A DNA stretch of 64,000 nucleotides from Streptomyces nigra (GCF_003074055.1 NZ_CP029043.1:5696501-5760500); one strand, 5' to 3'; shown: positions 8,929-17,614, counted from the first letter of the stretch. Numbers and translations: made by a program. The notes: generated by a model not told the origin, from the sequence alone.

Positions 8929-10126
8929 CGGTGCCTCCCCGACGCGGCGCCGGCCTGCTGAGCCGGCGGTACCCCAGGAAACCGACCGCGACCGCGGCCG
9001 CCCCGGACACCGCCGGGACCACGTACCCGGCGTCCGCTCCGGCGGCGTCGATCACCCAGCCGGCCACGGACGAGCCGAGCGCGACCCCGACCGCCAGCCC
9101 GGTGCTCACCCAGGTCATGCCCTCGGTCAGTTGCGCGCGTGGTACGTGCTGCTCGATCAGCGACATGGTGGTGATCATCGTGGGAGCGACGGCCATGCCG
9201 GCGACGAACAGCGCCACGGCCAGAAACGGCAGGTTCCCGACCAGTAGGAGGGGGATCATACTCACGGCCATCGCGCATATGCCCAGCAGCCAGCGAGGTT
9301 CGGGCGCCCCCGTGAAGCGCAGCAGCCCGAAGACGAGGCCGGCCCCGCAGGAGCCGGCCGCGTACAGCGCGAGGACCACGCTCGCGGCGCCCTTGTGCCC
9401 CTGCTCGTCGGCGAAGGCGACGGTGACCACGTCGACGGCGCCGAAGACGGCGCCCGTCGCCACAAAGGTGGCCACGAGGACCTGCAGCCCCGGCGCGGCG
9501 AGGGCGGTGCGCCCGCCCTGGCGCTCGCGCGGGTGCGGCGCGGGTTCGGTGGCCCGCTGCGCGGTCAGCCAGAGGACGCCGACGGCCAGGAAGCAGCAGG
9601 CCAGCAGCGGCCCGGCCTCCGGGAACCACGCCGTGGACAGCCCGATGGAGATGATCGGCCCGAAGATGAAGCACACCTCGTCGATCACCGACTCGAACGA
9701 GTACGCGGTGTGCAGCTGCGGCGTCCCCCGGTACAGCGCCGCCCAGCGGGCCCGGACCATCGCGCCGACGCTGGGCACACAGCCGATGCCCACGCACGCG
9801 GCGAACAGCACCGGGTCCGGCCAGGCGTAGTGCGCCGCGAGCAGCAGCAGGGCGGCGGCGAGCAGCGAGACCAGCGTGGCCGGACGCAGCACCCGCCGCT
9901 GCCCGTACCGGTCGACCAGCCGGGAGACCTGGGGCCCGGCCACGGCGGTGGAGAGCGCGATGGTCGCCGCCAGGGCGCCCGCCAGCCCGTACCGGCCGGT
10001 CAGCTGGGACACCATGGTCACCACGCCGATGCCCATCATCGACAGCGGCATCCGCCCGAGCAGGCCCGCGGCGGTGAAGCGCTTGCTGCCGGGAGCGGCG
10101 AACAGCGCGCGATAGGGGCTCGGCAC
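8888..10126 (-). CDS. MFS transporter
   Basis: This 412-residue membrane protein has about 12 hydrophobic segments and the MFS motif between helices 2 and 3 (SRLVDRYGQRRVLRP). It resembles drug-exporter type MFS proteins common in Streptomyces. The substrate is unknown. The 3' end overlaps the lactone oxidase start, so the two are one operon transcribed away from hemH. A TTAGG-N4-CCTAA sequence lies about 90 bp upstream in the divergent promoter region. Confidence 0.85.
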   Translation of the reverse strand: MPSPYRALFAAPGSKRFTAAGLLGRMPLSMMGIGVVTMVSQLTGRYGLAGALAATIALSTAVAGPQVSRLVDRYGQRRVLRPATLVSLLAAALLLLAAHYAWPDPVLFAACVGIGCVPSVGAMVRARWAALYRGTPQLHTAYSFESVIDEVCFIFGPIISIGLSTAWFPEAGPLLACCFLAVGVLWLTAQRATEPAPHPRERQGGRTALAAPGLQVLVATFVATGAVFGAVDVVTVAFADEQGHKGAASVVLALYAAGSCGAGLVFGLLRFTGAPEPRWLLGICAMAVSMIPLLLVGNLPFLAVALFVAGMAVAPTMITTMSLIEQHVPRAQLTEGMTWVSTGLAVGVALGSSVAGWVIDAAGADAGYVVPAVSGAAAVAVGFLGYRRLSRPAPRRGGTVGQHGEREERHVA

Positions 10127-10220
10127 GGCGGACTCCGGGCGGGCGGGAGCAGCGGACGGCGGCGGCTCGGCGGACGGAAGAGGCTCGACACGCTGTACGG
10201 ACGTCCGGAGAACGTGCGAG

Positions 10221-10234
10221 TTAGGTGACCCTAA
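10221..10234. promoter_or_regulatory. possible iron-box-like operator between the MFS gene and hemH
   Basis: TTAGGtgacCCTAA is an inverted repeat with the spacing of the inner part of the actinobacterial DmdR1/IdeR iron box (TTAGGTTAGGCTAACCTAA). The outer left half is not conserved. It lies between the MFS gene and the ferrochelatase gene, which would suit iron control; this is inference. Confidence 0.35.
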
Positions 10235-10305
10235 CGTACTCGTCCGGCTGATCAGGGCACCCGGTCGGCTGCCCCGCTGTCGGTACCGGATGACAGGATC
10301 GACCC

Positions 10306-11433
10306 ATGCCAGACGTGCGTGATGCCAGCCCCTACGACGCCCTGCTCCTGCTCTCCTTCGGCGGCCCCGAGGGCCCGGACGACGTGATCCCCTTCCTGGA
10401 GAACGTCACCCGCGGCCGCGGCATCCCCAAGGAACGTCTGAAGGAGGTCGGCGAGCACTACTTCCGGTTCGGCGGCGTCAGCCCCATCAACGCGCAGAAC
10501 CGCGCCCTGCTGGACGCCCTGCGCAAGGACTTCGCCGACCACGGACTGGATCTGCCCGTCTACTGGGGCAACCGCAACTGGGCCCCGTATCTGACGGACA
10601 CCCTGCGCGAGATGGTCGCCGACGGCCACCGCCGGATCCTGGTCCTCGCCACCAGCGCCTACGCCTCCTACTCGGGCTGCCGCCAGTACCGCGAGAACCT
10701 CGCCGACGCGCTGGCCGCGCTGGAGGCCGAGGGCCTGGAGCTCCCGCGGATCGACAAGCTGCGGCACTACTTCAACCACCCCGGCTTCCTCGAGCCCATG
10801 ATCGACGGCGTCCTCGCGTCCCTCGCCGGCCTCCCCGAGGACGCCCGCGCGGGCGCCCACATCGCCTTCTCGACCCACTCGATCCCGCTCTCCGCGGCCG
10901 ACACCTCCGGCCCGGTCGAGGCCCACGGCGACGGCGGCGCGTACGTCACCCAGCACCTGGACGTCGCCCGCACGATCGCCGAGGCGGTCCGCGAGCGCAC
11001 CGGCCGCGACCACCCCTGGCAGCTCGTCTACCAGTCGCGCTCCGGCGCCCCGCACATCCCGTGGCTGGAGCCCGACATCTGCGACCACCTGGAGGAGCGG
11101 CACGCGGCCGGTGTCCCCGCGGTCGTGATCGCCCCCATCGGCTTCGTCTCCGACCACATGGAGGTCCTGTACGACCTCGACACCGAGGCCAAGGCGAAGG
11201 CCGAGGAGCTGGGGCTGCCGATGCGGCGCTCGGCCACCGTCGGCGACGACCCGCGCTTCGCCGCCGCCGTGCGCGACCTCGTCCTGGAGCGGGCAGCCGT
11301 CGAGCGCGCCGAGGAGGTCAGGCCCTGCGCCCTCGGCAGCCTCGGCCCCAGCCACCAGGTGTGCCCGGTCGGCTGCTGCCCGGCCCGCACACCCCGGCCC
11401 GCGGCGGCCGGTGCCGACAGCCCCTACGCATGA
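10306..11433 (+). CDS. hemH: ferrochelatase (coproporphyrin-type in actinobacteria)
   Basis: This 375-residue enzyme inserts ferrous iron into a porphyrin in heme synthesis; actinobacterial members act on coproporphyrin III. It begins with the typical YDALLLLSFGGPEGPDDVIPFL, has the catalytic histidine in FSTHSIPL (His191), and the VIGFVSDHMEVLYDLD-type segment (here APIGFVSDHMEV). The C-terminal tail has clustered cysteines (PCALG... VCPVGCCPA) that would ligate the [2Fe-2S] cluster found in this group. The stop overlaps or abuts the inositol monophosphatase start, so the two are co-expressed. Confidence 0.93.
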   Translation: MPDVRDASPYDALLLLSFGGPEGPDDVIPFLENVTRGRGIPKERLKEVGEHYFRFGGVSPINAQNRALLDALRKDFADHGLDLPVYWGNRNWAPYLTDTLREMVADGHRRILVLATSAYASYSGCRQYRENLADALAALEAEGLELPRIDKLRHYFNHPGFLEPMIDGVLASLAGLPEDARAGAHIAFSTHSIPLSAADTSGPVEAHGDGGAYVTQHLDVARTIAEAVRERTGRDHPWQLVYQSRSGAPHIPWLEPDICDHLEERHAAGVPAVVIAPIGFVSDHMEVLYDLDTEAKAKAEELGLPMRRSATVGDDPRFAAAVRDLVLERAAVERAEEVRPCALGSLGPSHQVCPVGCCPARTPRPAAAGADSPYA

Positions 11434-11441
11434 GGAGCCCC

Positions 11442-12257
11442 GTGACCGACGCCCAGCCCTCGGACCTGCTCACCCTGGCCCGCGAGGCCGCCCGCCGCGC
11501 CGGTGACCTGCTGCGCGACGGGCGCCCGGCCGACCTCGCCGTCGCGGCGACCAAGTCCAGCCCGATCGACGTGGTCACCGAGATGGACATCGCGGCGGAG
11601 AAGCTGATCACCGACGTGATCTCCGGCCGGCGCCCGCAGGACGGCTTCCTCGGCGAGGAGGGCGCCGCCACCGAGGGCACCAGCGGCGTCCGCTGGGTGA
11701 TCGACCCCCTGGACGGCACGGTCAACTACCTCTACGGCCTGCCCACCTGGTCGGTGTCCATCGCCGCCGAGCGGGACGGGGAGACGGTGGCCGGGGTGGT
11801 CGCGGCGCCGATGCGCGGCGAGACCTACTACGCCGTGCGCGGCGGAGGTGCCTGGGCGACCGGCCCGTGGGAGGGCGAGCGCCGGCTCACCTGCCGTCCC
11901 ACGGCACCGCTCGACCAGGCCCTGGTGTCGACCGGCTTCAACTACGTGAGCGAGGTCCGCACCCACCAGGCCGAGGTGGCCCGGCGGCTGATCCCGCTGC
12001 TGCGGGACATCCGGCGCTCCGGCTCGGCCGCGATCGACCTGTGCGACCTCGCGGCGGGCCGCCTGGACGGCTACTACGAGCGCGGCCTGAACGCCTGGGA
12101 CGTCGCGGCGGGCGACCTCATCGCCCGGGAGGCGGGCGCGGTGACCGGTGGCCGCCCCGGTGAGCGCCCCTCACGCGATCTGACGGTGGCCGCCACCCCC
12201 GGAGTCTTCGAGCCCCTCCAGCGGCTCCTGGAGGACTTCGGCGCCTGGCACGACTGA
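11442..12257 (+). CDS. inositol monophosphatase family protein
   Basis: This 271-residue Mg-dependent phosphatase shows the family motifs: EMDIAAEKLI near residue 50, GEEGA, the WVIDPLDGTVNYLYGLP metal-binding core, and NAWDVAAGDLIAREAG near the C terminus. Substrates of family members are inositol-, histidinol- or sugar-phosphates; which one applies here is not decided. The GTG at 11442 is chosen because GAGGAG lies about five bases upstream; an ATG at 11430 overlapping the hemH stop is the alternative and would add four residues. A hairpin terminator follows. Confidence 0.85.
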   Translation: MTDAQPSDLLTLAREAARRAGDLLRDGRPADLAVAATKSSPIDVVTEMDIAAEKLITDVISGRRPQDGFLGEEGAATEGTSGVRWVIDPLDGTVNYLYGLPTWSVSIAAERDGETVAGVVAAPMRGETYYAVRGGGAWATGPWEGERRLTCRPTAPLDQALVSTGFNYVSEVRTHQAEVARRLIPLLRDIRRSGSAAIDLCDLAAGRLDGYYERGLNAWDVAAGDLIAREAGAVTGGRPGERPSRDLTVAATPGVFEPLQRLLEDFGAWHD

Positions 12258-12300
12258 GGGCGTGTGTCGAACACGCCCCTGAGCGGCCGACCGCACGCGC

Positions 12301-12333
12301 GAGGGCCCCGGTGCTGGATTCACCGGGGGCCTC
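12301..12333. terminator. hairpin after the inositol monophosphatase gene
   Basis: An inverted repeat with 12 of 13 pairs (GAGGGCCCCGGTG and CACCGGGGGCCTC) surrounds a seven-base loop, between two convergent genes. Confidence 0.75.
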
Positions 12334-12350
12334 GTGTTCAGCGCAAGCGG

Positions 12351-12524
12351 TCAGACGGCGGTCGCGCCGACCTCGACGCCGTGCTCGGCCGCGAGGCGGC
12401 GCAGGTCGTCGAGCTCGCCCTGCTCGACCTCGACGAGGAAGTCGTCGCCCTCGTCACGAGCCCGCGTCAGGTCGGACTCGGTCGCCTTTATGCGCTGCAG
12501 AAGTCCTGCGGTGAAAGCGTCCAT
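12351..12524 (-). CDS. small conserved Streptomyces protein, 57 residues
   Basis: This short helical protein begins MDAFTAGLLQRIKATESDLTRARDEGDDFLVE and is mostly one amphipathic helix followed by a second helix (GELDDLRRLAAEHGVEV). The ATG at 12524 has a good GAGGGGG ribosome site. Its position next to cutR matches a small hypothetical gene at the same place in S. coelicolor as I recall. No function is known to me. Confidence 0.75.
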   Translation of the reverse strand: MDAFTAGLLQRIKATESDLTRARDEGDDFLVEVEQGELDDLRRLAAEHGVEVGATAV

Positions 12525-12950
12525 GCTGCGCCCCCTCGTCCTGGGTCGGTGGGTCGGTGGCACGGGGGTGTGCCGTCGGAAGGGGCGATCACGTCTCCAG
12601 TAGATGCCCAGCGCTGCCCGAGCCGGGCGGCGACGGTGCCGGACACCCACCACCACTCTGCGGAAGCGGATCATCCCGTACCGCACGTGGTGCGGCACAA
12701 GCAGAGCGTGATCGCGGGGTGTACATGCCGTCCTCCCCCTGCCGTCTTCCTCGGAAACCTCAACCCGCGCGTAAATTCCGGCATTCCCGCGCCGGCGCCC
12801 TTCGCCTGGGGTTTCCCGCCCGCCCCGGCCCCCCTCACCCGTCTTACCGCCGACTTATGGCCGAAAAGGGCAGGATGGAGGCCTACGGACCCGACCCCCT
12901 GCCCGCGCGCACAGCGCGCTACGCGGGTGGACACAGGAAGGACAAGCGAC
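12525..12950. other. intergenic region upstream of cutR
   Basis: This 426-base divergent region between the 57-residue gene and cutR must hold the promoters of both. I see no clear -35/-10 pair, RNA or hairpin. An AGGAAGGA ribosome site immediately precedes the cutR GTG. Confidence 0.45.
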
Positions 12951-13604
12951 GTGCGCGTACTCGTCGTCGAGGACGAGCAGCTGCTCGCCGATGCGGTGGC
13001 CACCGGACTGCGCCGGGAGGCCATGGCCGTCGACGTCGTGTACGACGGTGCGGCCGCCCTGGAGCGCATCGGCGTCAACGACTACGACGTGGTCGTCCTC
13101 GACCGCGACCTCCCCCTGGTGCACGGCGACGACGTCTGCCGCAAGATCGTCGAACTCGGCATGCCCACGCGCGTGCTGATGCTGACGGCCTCCGGCGACG
13201 TCAGCGACCGCGTCGAGGGCCTGGAGATCGGCGCCGACGACTACCTTCCCAAGCCCTTCGCCTTCAGCGAGCTGATCGCGCGCGTCCGTGCCCTCGGTCG
13301 CCGTACCAGCGTGCCGCTGCCGCCCGTCCTGGAGCGCGCCGGCATCAAGCTGGACCCCAACCGCCGCGAGGTCTTCCGCGACGGCAAGGAGGTGCAGCTC
13401 GCGCCGAAGGAGTTCGCCGTCCTGGAGGTCCTGATGCGCAGCGAGGGAGCCGTCGTCTCCGCCGAGCAACTGCTGGAGAAGGCGTGGGACGAGAACACCG
13501 ACCCGTTCACGAACGTCGTGCGGGTGACCGTCATGACCCTGCGCCGCAAACTCGGTGAGCCGCCGGTGATCGTCACCGTGCCCGGCTCCGGCTACCGGAT
13601 CTGA
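12951..13604 (+). CDS. cutR: CutR-type response regulator (OmpR family)
   Basis: This 217-residue protein has a receiver domain with phosphoacceptor Asp51 (VVVLDRDLPLVHGDD), conserved Lys in LPKPF, and an OmpR-type winged-helix domain ending VTVPGSGYRI. Gene order (ferrochelatase, IMPase, small protein, this pair, DUF4193) and sequence match CutR of S. coelicolor, where cutRS represses actinorhodin production. The GTG at 12951 follows AGGAAGGACAAGCGAC. The gene lies seven bases upstream of its kinase and is co-transcribed with it. Confidence 0.88.
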   Translation: MRVLVVEDEQLLADAVATGLRREAMAVDVVYDGAAALERIGVNDYDVVVLDRDLPLVHGDDVCRKIVELGMPTRVLMLTASGDVSDRVEGLEIGADDYLPKPFAFSELIARVRALGRRTSVPLPPVLERAGIKLDPNRREVFRDGKEVQLAPKEFAVLEVLMRSEGAVVSAEQLLEKAWDENTDPFTNVVRVTVMTLRRKLGEPPVIVTVPGSGYRI

Positions 13605-13610
13605 CCGGCG

Positions 13611-14858
13611 ATGGCAGCGACACCCGCACCGCCCGCCACGCCCCCCAAGCCGACCTGGGACCCGCGCAAGCCGGACCAGCCCTTCCCCTGGCTGCGCCCG
13701 ACGATCCGCATACGGCTCACCCTGCTCTACGGCGGCATGTTCCTGATCGCCGGCATCCTGCTGCTGTCGATCATCTATCTGCTGGCCGCCCAGGCGCTGC
13801 GCACCGGCAACGAACCGCTGTTCAAGATCGTCCAGTTCCAGAGCCTCAAGGTCACCAGCAACAACTGCCCGGGGATCGCCACCAGCGATCTGTCCCTCGC
13901 CGAGTTCAACGACGCGATCAACGCGTGCATGGACCACGAGCGCAAGGCCGCCCTGGACAACCTCCTCAGCCGCTCCCTGCTGGCCCTGCTCGGCCTCGCC
14001 GTGATCGCCTTCGCGTTCGGCTACGCCATGGCCGGCCGGGTGCTGTCGCCCCTCGGCCGGATCACCCGCACCGCGCGCGCGGTGGCCGGCTCGGACCTGT
14101 CCCGCCGGATCGAGCTGGACGGCCCGGACGACGAGCTCAAGGAGCTCGCCGACACCTTCGACGAGATGCTGGAGCGGCTCCAGCGGGCCTTCACGGCCCA
14201 GCAGCGCTTCGTCGGCAACGCCTCGCACGAGCTGCGCACCCCGCTCGCCATCAACCGGACCCTCCTGGAGGTCCACCTCTCGGACCCGGGCGCCCCCGTG
14301 GAGCTCCAGCAGCTCGGCAAGACGCTGCTGGCCACCAACGAGCGCAGCGAACAGCTCGTGGAGGGCCTGCTGCTGCTCGCCCGCAGCGAGAACCAGATCA
14401 TCGAGCGCAAGCCCGTGGACCTCGCGGAGGTGGCCGAGCAGGCCGTCGACCAGGTGCACACAGAGGCCGACGCCAAGGGCGTGACGATCCGCGGCGAGCG
14501 CAAACCCGCGGTCATACAGGGCAACGGCGTACTGCTGGAGCGGATCGCGCTGAACCTCGTGCAGAACGCCGTCCGGTACAACGTGCCGGAGGGCGGCTGG
14601 GTGGAGGTCACCACCGATGTGGAGCACGGGCAGGCGGTGCTCGACGTGACGAACACCGGGCCGGTGGTGCCGGCGTACGAGATCGACAATCTCTTCGAGC
14701 CCTTCCGGCGGCTGCGCACCGAGCGCACCGGCAGCGACAAGGGCGTGGGCCTCGGACTGTCCATCGTGCGGTCCGTGGCCCGGGCGCACGGCGGCCATAT
14801 CGCGGCCGAGCCGCGCGAGGGAGGTGGTCTCGTGATGCGGGTGACGTTCCCGGTCTGA
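13611..14858 (+). CDS. cutS: CutS-type sensor histidine kinase
   Basis: This 415-residue membrane kinase has two membrane segments (about residues 40-62 and 120-138) flanking a short extracytoplasmic loop. A HAMP domain, the phosphoacceptor His206 in ASHELRTPLA, and an ATPase domain with N, G1 (GVGLGLSIV) boxes follow. The sensor loop contains exactly two cysteines, Cys86 (NNCPG) and Cys106 (NACMD). Recent work on Streptomyces CutS proposes that such a pair senses extracellular thiol/disulfide state or secretion stress. It partners with CutR directly upstream. The start codon lacks a clear ribosome site and is probably coupled. Confidence 0.88.
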   Translation: MAATPAPPATPPKPTWDPRKPDQPFPWLRPTIRIRLTLLYGGMFLIAGILLLSIIYLLAAQALRTGNEPLFKIVQFQSLKVTSNNCPGIATSDLSLAEFNDAINACMDHERKAALDNLLSRSLLALLGLAVIAFAFGYAMAGRVLSPLGRITRTARAVAGSDLSRRIELDGPDDELKELADTFDEMLERLQRAFTAQQRFVGNASHELRTPLAINRTLLEVHLSDPGAPVELQQLGKTLLATNERSEQLVEGLLLLARSENQIIERKPVDLAEVAEQAVDQVHTEADAKGVTIRGERKPAVIQGNGVLLERIALNLVQNAVRYNVPEGGWVEVTTDVEHGQAVLDVTNTGPVVPAYEIDNLFEPFRRLRTERTGSDKGVGLGLSIVRSVARAHGGHIAAEPREGGGLVMRVTFPV

Positions 14859-14941
14859 GAGCATGTGGCCCGACACACGCCACTCCACGCACTTGTTCGC
14901 TTTGCGCGGAATTTTCACAACGCTGTGGAAGGGAACTCGTG

Positions 14942-14955
14942 TGTGATCGATCACA
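14942..14955. promoter_or_regulatory. perfect palindrome TGTGATCGATCACA
   Basis: This 14-bp perfect palindrome resembles a CRP-type half-site pair (TGTGA...TCACA) but with four rather than six central bases. It lies about 120 bases upstream of the -35 of the DUF4193 promoter and 83 bases after cutS. The binding protein is unknown. Confidence 0.4.
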
Positions 14956-15065
14956 AGGGCGATTTTCCAGCCATCTACTGTCCGTGATCATGTGACCGGT
15001 CGGAAAGCCGGGAAAATCCGGGTTTTCGGGGGTCCTGATCACGGGAAGTACACGGTGAGATGCCT

Positions 15066-15095
15066 TTGAACTGCGGCATTCGGACCGTGTACGGT
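15066..15095 (+). promoter_or_regulatory. HrdB-type promoter for the DUF4193 gene
   Basis: TTGAAC at 15066-15071 and TACGGT at 15090-15095 are separated by 18 bases, matching the Streptomyces vegetative consensus. The start site would be near 15102. Confidence 0.6.
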
Positions 15096-15262
15096 CCCGT
15101 TCGCCATCCAAGCCGATCACTCTTGAGGAGTCCGGTTGGGTGTCGATTGAGTAACAGACCTTGATGTGAGGCAAAATCTCCGCCTCGGGTCGGGCACAAG
15201 TCCGGCCTCTCACGCGTTACGTGCGCTGGAGACACCGCAGACACCCAGAGGGGGAGAGCGAC

Positions 15263-15559
15263 ATGGCAACGGATTACGACACCCCACGCAAGACCGACGA
15301 CGACGTCGACTCGGACAGCCTTGAAGAGCTCAAGGCCAGGCGTAACGACAAGTCGACCTCCGCAGTGGACGTCGACGAGTTCGAGGCCGCAGAAGGCCTC
15401 GAGCTGCCCGGCGCGGACCTCTCGAACGAGGAGCTGGCCGTCCGGGTGCTGCCCAAGCAGCAGGACGAGTTCACCTGCATGAGCTGCTTCCTGGTGCACC
15501 ACCGCAGCCAGCTGGCCCGCGAGAAGAACGGCCAGCCGATCTGCCGCGACTGCGACTGA
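15263..15559 (+). CDS. DUF4193 zinc-ribbon-like protein
   Basis: This 98-residue acidic protein is conserved across actinobacteria. The C terminus has two CxxC pairs (CMSC and CRDC) about 25 residues apart, a zinc ribbon related to those in DksA-like or RNA-polymerase-binding small proteins. The N terminus is charged and probably disordered. The ATG at 15263 follows a strong GGGGGAG ribosome site, and the gene has a vegetative promoter, so it is likely well expressed. Its role is not established; an RNA polymerase link is suggested only by the fold. Confidence 0.88.
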   Translation: MATDYDTPRKTDDDVDSDSLEELKARRNDKSTSAVDVDEFEAAEGLELPGADLSNEELAVRVLPKQQDEFTCMSCFLVHHRSQLAREKNGQPICRDCD

Positions 15560-15572
15560 GGACGGGTCGGGC

Positions 15573-16490
15573 ATGACCGGCTCGACCCCTCCTCGGAAGC
15601 GCCGCTTCCTACGGGGAGCGGACCCCGGGCCGTCCGACGGTCCGCACGGCGCGCGTGACGACGAGCGGGGCTCACCCGACCAGGGAGCCTCGCTCGATTC
15701 GGCGTCCGACGTGGCTGTGCCCGCCCCGGTGCGGGCTCCCGCGACCCGGCGACGGGCCGCAGCGGTGCGCGCAAGGGCCGCACAGGGCGTCCGCAAGGGC
15801 GGCAGCCGCGCCAGAGCCGGCCTCGGGTACCTCGCCGACCGCATCATCGATTTCGCCCCGCGTATCCCCGTACGCGACCTCGCGACGCTGCGCCGCCAGT
15901 TCCCGGGCCTCGGGCCCGAGCAGATCGCGGACAAGCTCGTGGCGGGCGCCGCGAACGCCAGCTCCACGGTCGGGGCGGGCGTCGGTGCCGCGGCGATGCT
16001 GCCCGTACCGCCCGCGATGCCGACCGAACTGGCCGCCGAGATCACCGGCGTTGCCGCGATCGAGCTGAAGCTCATCGCCGAACTGCACGAGGTCTACGGC
16101 GTACGCCCGCCCGGCAACCTCCGCGAGCGCAGCACCGCGTATCTCTCCTCGTGGACCGAGGAACGCGGCATCGACCCCCTCAAGCCCGTGACGATCAACG
16201 CGGCGCTGGGCGGGCAGATGAAACGCGAACTGCGCCAGCAGATCATGAAGCGCATGGTGCGCAACCTGCCGAACCTGATGCCGTTCATGGTCGGCGCCGC
16301 CGTGGGTGCCTTCATGAACCGCCGGGACACCAGAAAACTCGCGGCGCGCATCCGCGCCGACCTGCGCAAGGTGCGGGTGCCCTGGGAGGAGCTGGAGAAG
16401 CTGCCCCCGCTGGAGCGGCCCGAGCAGCCCCTCGACCTGGACGAGATCCTGCCCGAACACGGCCACACGGGCCTGGACGGCGGCGCCTGA
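15573..16490 (+). CDS. conserved Streptomyces hypothetical with hydrophobic central region
   Basis: This 305-residue protein has a basic, low-complexity N terminus (residues 1-80), then an alanine/glycine-rich hydrophobic segment (VGAGVGAAAMLPVPPAMP...) and a second around PNLMPFMVGAAVGAFMNRR, suggesting membrane association. A helical domain with EITGVAAIELKLIAELHEVYG lies between. It follows the DUF4193 gene by 13 bases and is probably in its operon. I do not recognise a defined family beyond weak similarity to EcsC-like membrane-associated proteins. Confidence 0.75.
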   Translation: MTGSTPPRKRRFLRGADPGPSDGPHGARDDERGSPDQGASLDSASDVAVPAPVRAPATRRRAAAVRARAAQGVRKGGSRARAGLGYLADRIIDFAPRIPVRDLATLRRQFPGLGPEQIADKLVAGAANASSTVGAGVGAAAMLPVPPAMPTELAAEITGVAAIELKLIAELHEVYGVRPPGNLRERSTAYLSSWTEERGIDPLKPVTINAALGGQMKRELRQQIMKRMVRNLPNLMPFMVGAAVGAFMNRRDTRKLAARIRADLRKVRVPWEELEKLPPLERPEQPLDLDEILPEHGHTGLDGGA

Positions 16491-16509
16491 GACGCCGCGG
16501 CGTGATCCC

Positions 16510-16971
16510 TTACGCGCCGGCCTTGGCCGAGTGGATCGCCTCCGCCAGCCGCTCCGGCTCCCGCGTCGACAGGTACAGGTACGGCGTCGGGTCCTCGGGG
16601 TCGGTGACCTCGACCCGCAGGGCGGTCGGGATGTAGGAGCGCAGCAGCAGGAAGGCGCGGGTGTCGGCCTTGTGCGTCCGCCAGGCGCGCGCCTCCTCGG
16701 CGTCCAGGACCTCGGCCTCGCCCAGCGCCGTCAGCGGGATGCGCGCGTCGCCGGCGACCAGCGAGTCGCCCACCACACGGATGCGGACCGAGCCGTAGGA
16801 ACTGGCGGCGACCGCCGCCGCGGCGGTGCCGCCGACCAGGCCGACGAGCATCGGCAGGGTGCCGAACGGCAGCAGGATCAGGGCCAGCGAGAGCCCCACC
16901 AGGAACGAGACCAGCCACCACGAGCGCGGGGCGGTGAGGCGTTCTTCGTACGGGGTGGCGGAGAGCTGCAT
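16510..16971 (-). CDS. DUF3093 membrane protein
   Basis: This 153-residue protein has two adjacent membrane helices (about residues 20-60) and a soluble beta-rich C-terminal domain, the arrangement of DUF3093. It starts MQLSATPYEERLTAPRSWW, typical of the family, at ATG 16971. It is divergent from the thioesterase gene with about 58 bases between, and its role is unknown. Confidence 0.85.
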   Translation of the reverse strand: MQLSATPYEERLTAPRSWWLVSFLVGLSLALILLPFGTLPMLVGLVGGTAAAAVAASSYGSVRIRVVGDSLVAGDARIPLTALGEAEVLDAEEARAWRTHKADTRAFLLLRSYIPTALRVEVTDPEDPTPYLYLSTREPERLAEAIHSAKAGA

Positions 16972-17029
16972 GGATCCAAGCTTGGCACGGTGTCGGGGCA
17001 CGGCCGACGCGCGGGTAAGGTCTGCGGCT

Positions 17030-17614
17030 GTGAGAGGTACTTCCCCAGCTCTTCAGCCTCCGGCCGACGCCGTGAAACCCGTACGGCACCCGGAGGCTCC
17101 CGTGCCCGGCGAGCTCCTGGGCGCGCACTACGGCGAGTGTTTCGGCTGCGGCGGCGAGCAGCCCCACGGACTGCACCTGGAGGCACGGGCGGGGGACGGC
17201 GTCAGCATCACCGCCGAGTTCACCGTGCAGCCCGCCCACCAGGGCGCGCCCGGCCTCGCGCACGGCGGCGTCCTCGCGACCGCCCTCGACGAGACCCTCG
17301 GCTCGCTGAACTGGCTGCTGCGCACGATCGCCGTCACCGGACGCCTGGAGACCGACTTCGTACGGCCGGTCCCGGTCGGCACGGTCCTGCACCTGGAGGC
17401 GGAGGTGACGGCGGTCGCGGGCCGCAAGATCTACTCCACCGCCACCGGGCGGATCGGCGGGCCCGACGGCCCCGTGGCGGTCCGCGCCGACGCCCTCTTC
17501 ATCGAGGTCAAGGTCGACCACTTCATCGACAACGGGCGCCCGGAGGAGATCCAGGCCGCGATGAACGACCCGGACCAGGTGCGCCGGGCCCGTGCCTTCG
17601 AGGTGAACCCGTGA
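17030..17614 (+). CDS. PaaI/hotdog-fold thioesterase
   Basis: This ~194-residue single hotdog domain protein has the signature HQGAPGLAHGGVLATALDETLG, where the HGG and the acidic residue five positions later form the acyl-CoA thioesterase active site. Preceding it is a CFGCG motif common in actinobacterial members. The start is uncertain: GTG 17030 has a weak GGTAAGG, while GTG 17102 has a clear GGAGG and would remove 24 residues. The stop overlaps the dut GTG by four bases, so the genes are coupled. Confidence 0.82.
   Translation: MRGTSPALQPPADAVKPVRHPEAPVPGELLGAHYGECFGCGGEQPHGLHLEARAGDGVSITAEFTVQPAHQGAPGLAHGGVLATALDETLGSLNWLLRTIAVTGRLETDFVRPVPVGTVLHLEAEVTAVAGRKIYSTATGRIGGPDGPVAVRADALFIEVKVDHFIDNGRPEEIQAAMNDPDQVRRARAFEVNP

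Larger units (their letters stand above)
14859..15262. other. long regulatory intergenic region upstream of the DUF4193 gene
   Basis: This 404-base region contains a perfect 14-bp palindrome (14942-14955), a CCGTGATCA/TGATCACGG inverted pair (about 14983-14991 and 15036-15044), a GAAAA...TTTTC inverted repeat (15012-15027), and a good vegetative promoter at 15066-15095. The transcript leader to the ATG at 15263 would be about 160 bases. No small protein was found. Confidence 0.55.

Noticed and set aside
12855..14954. A 699-codon minus-strand frame over cutRS
   Set aside because: It is an antisense shadow of cutR and cutS with no recognisable domain.
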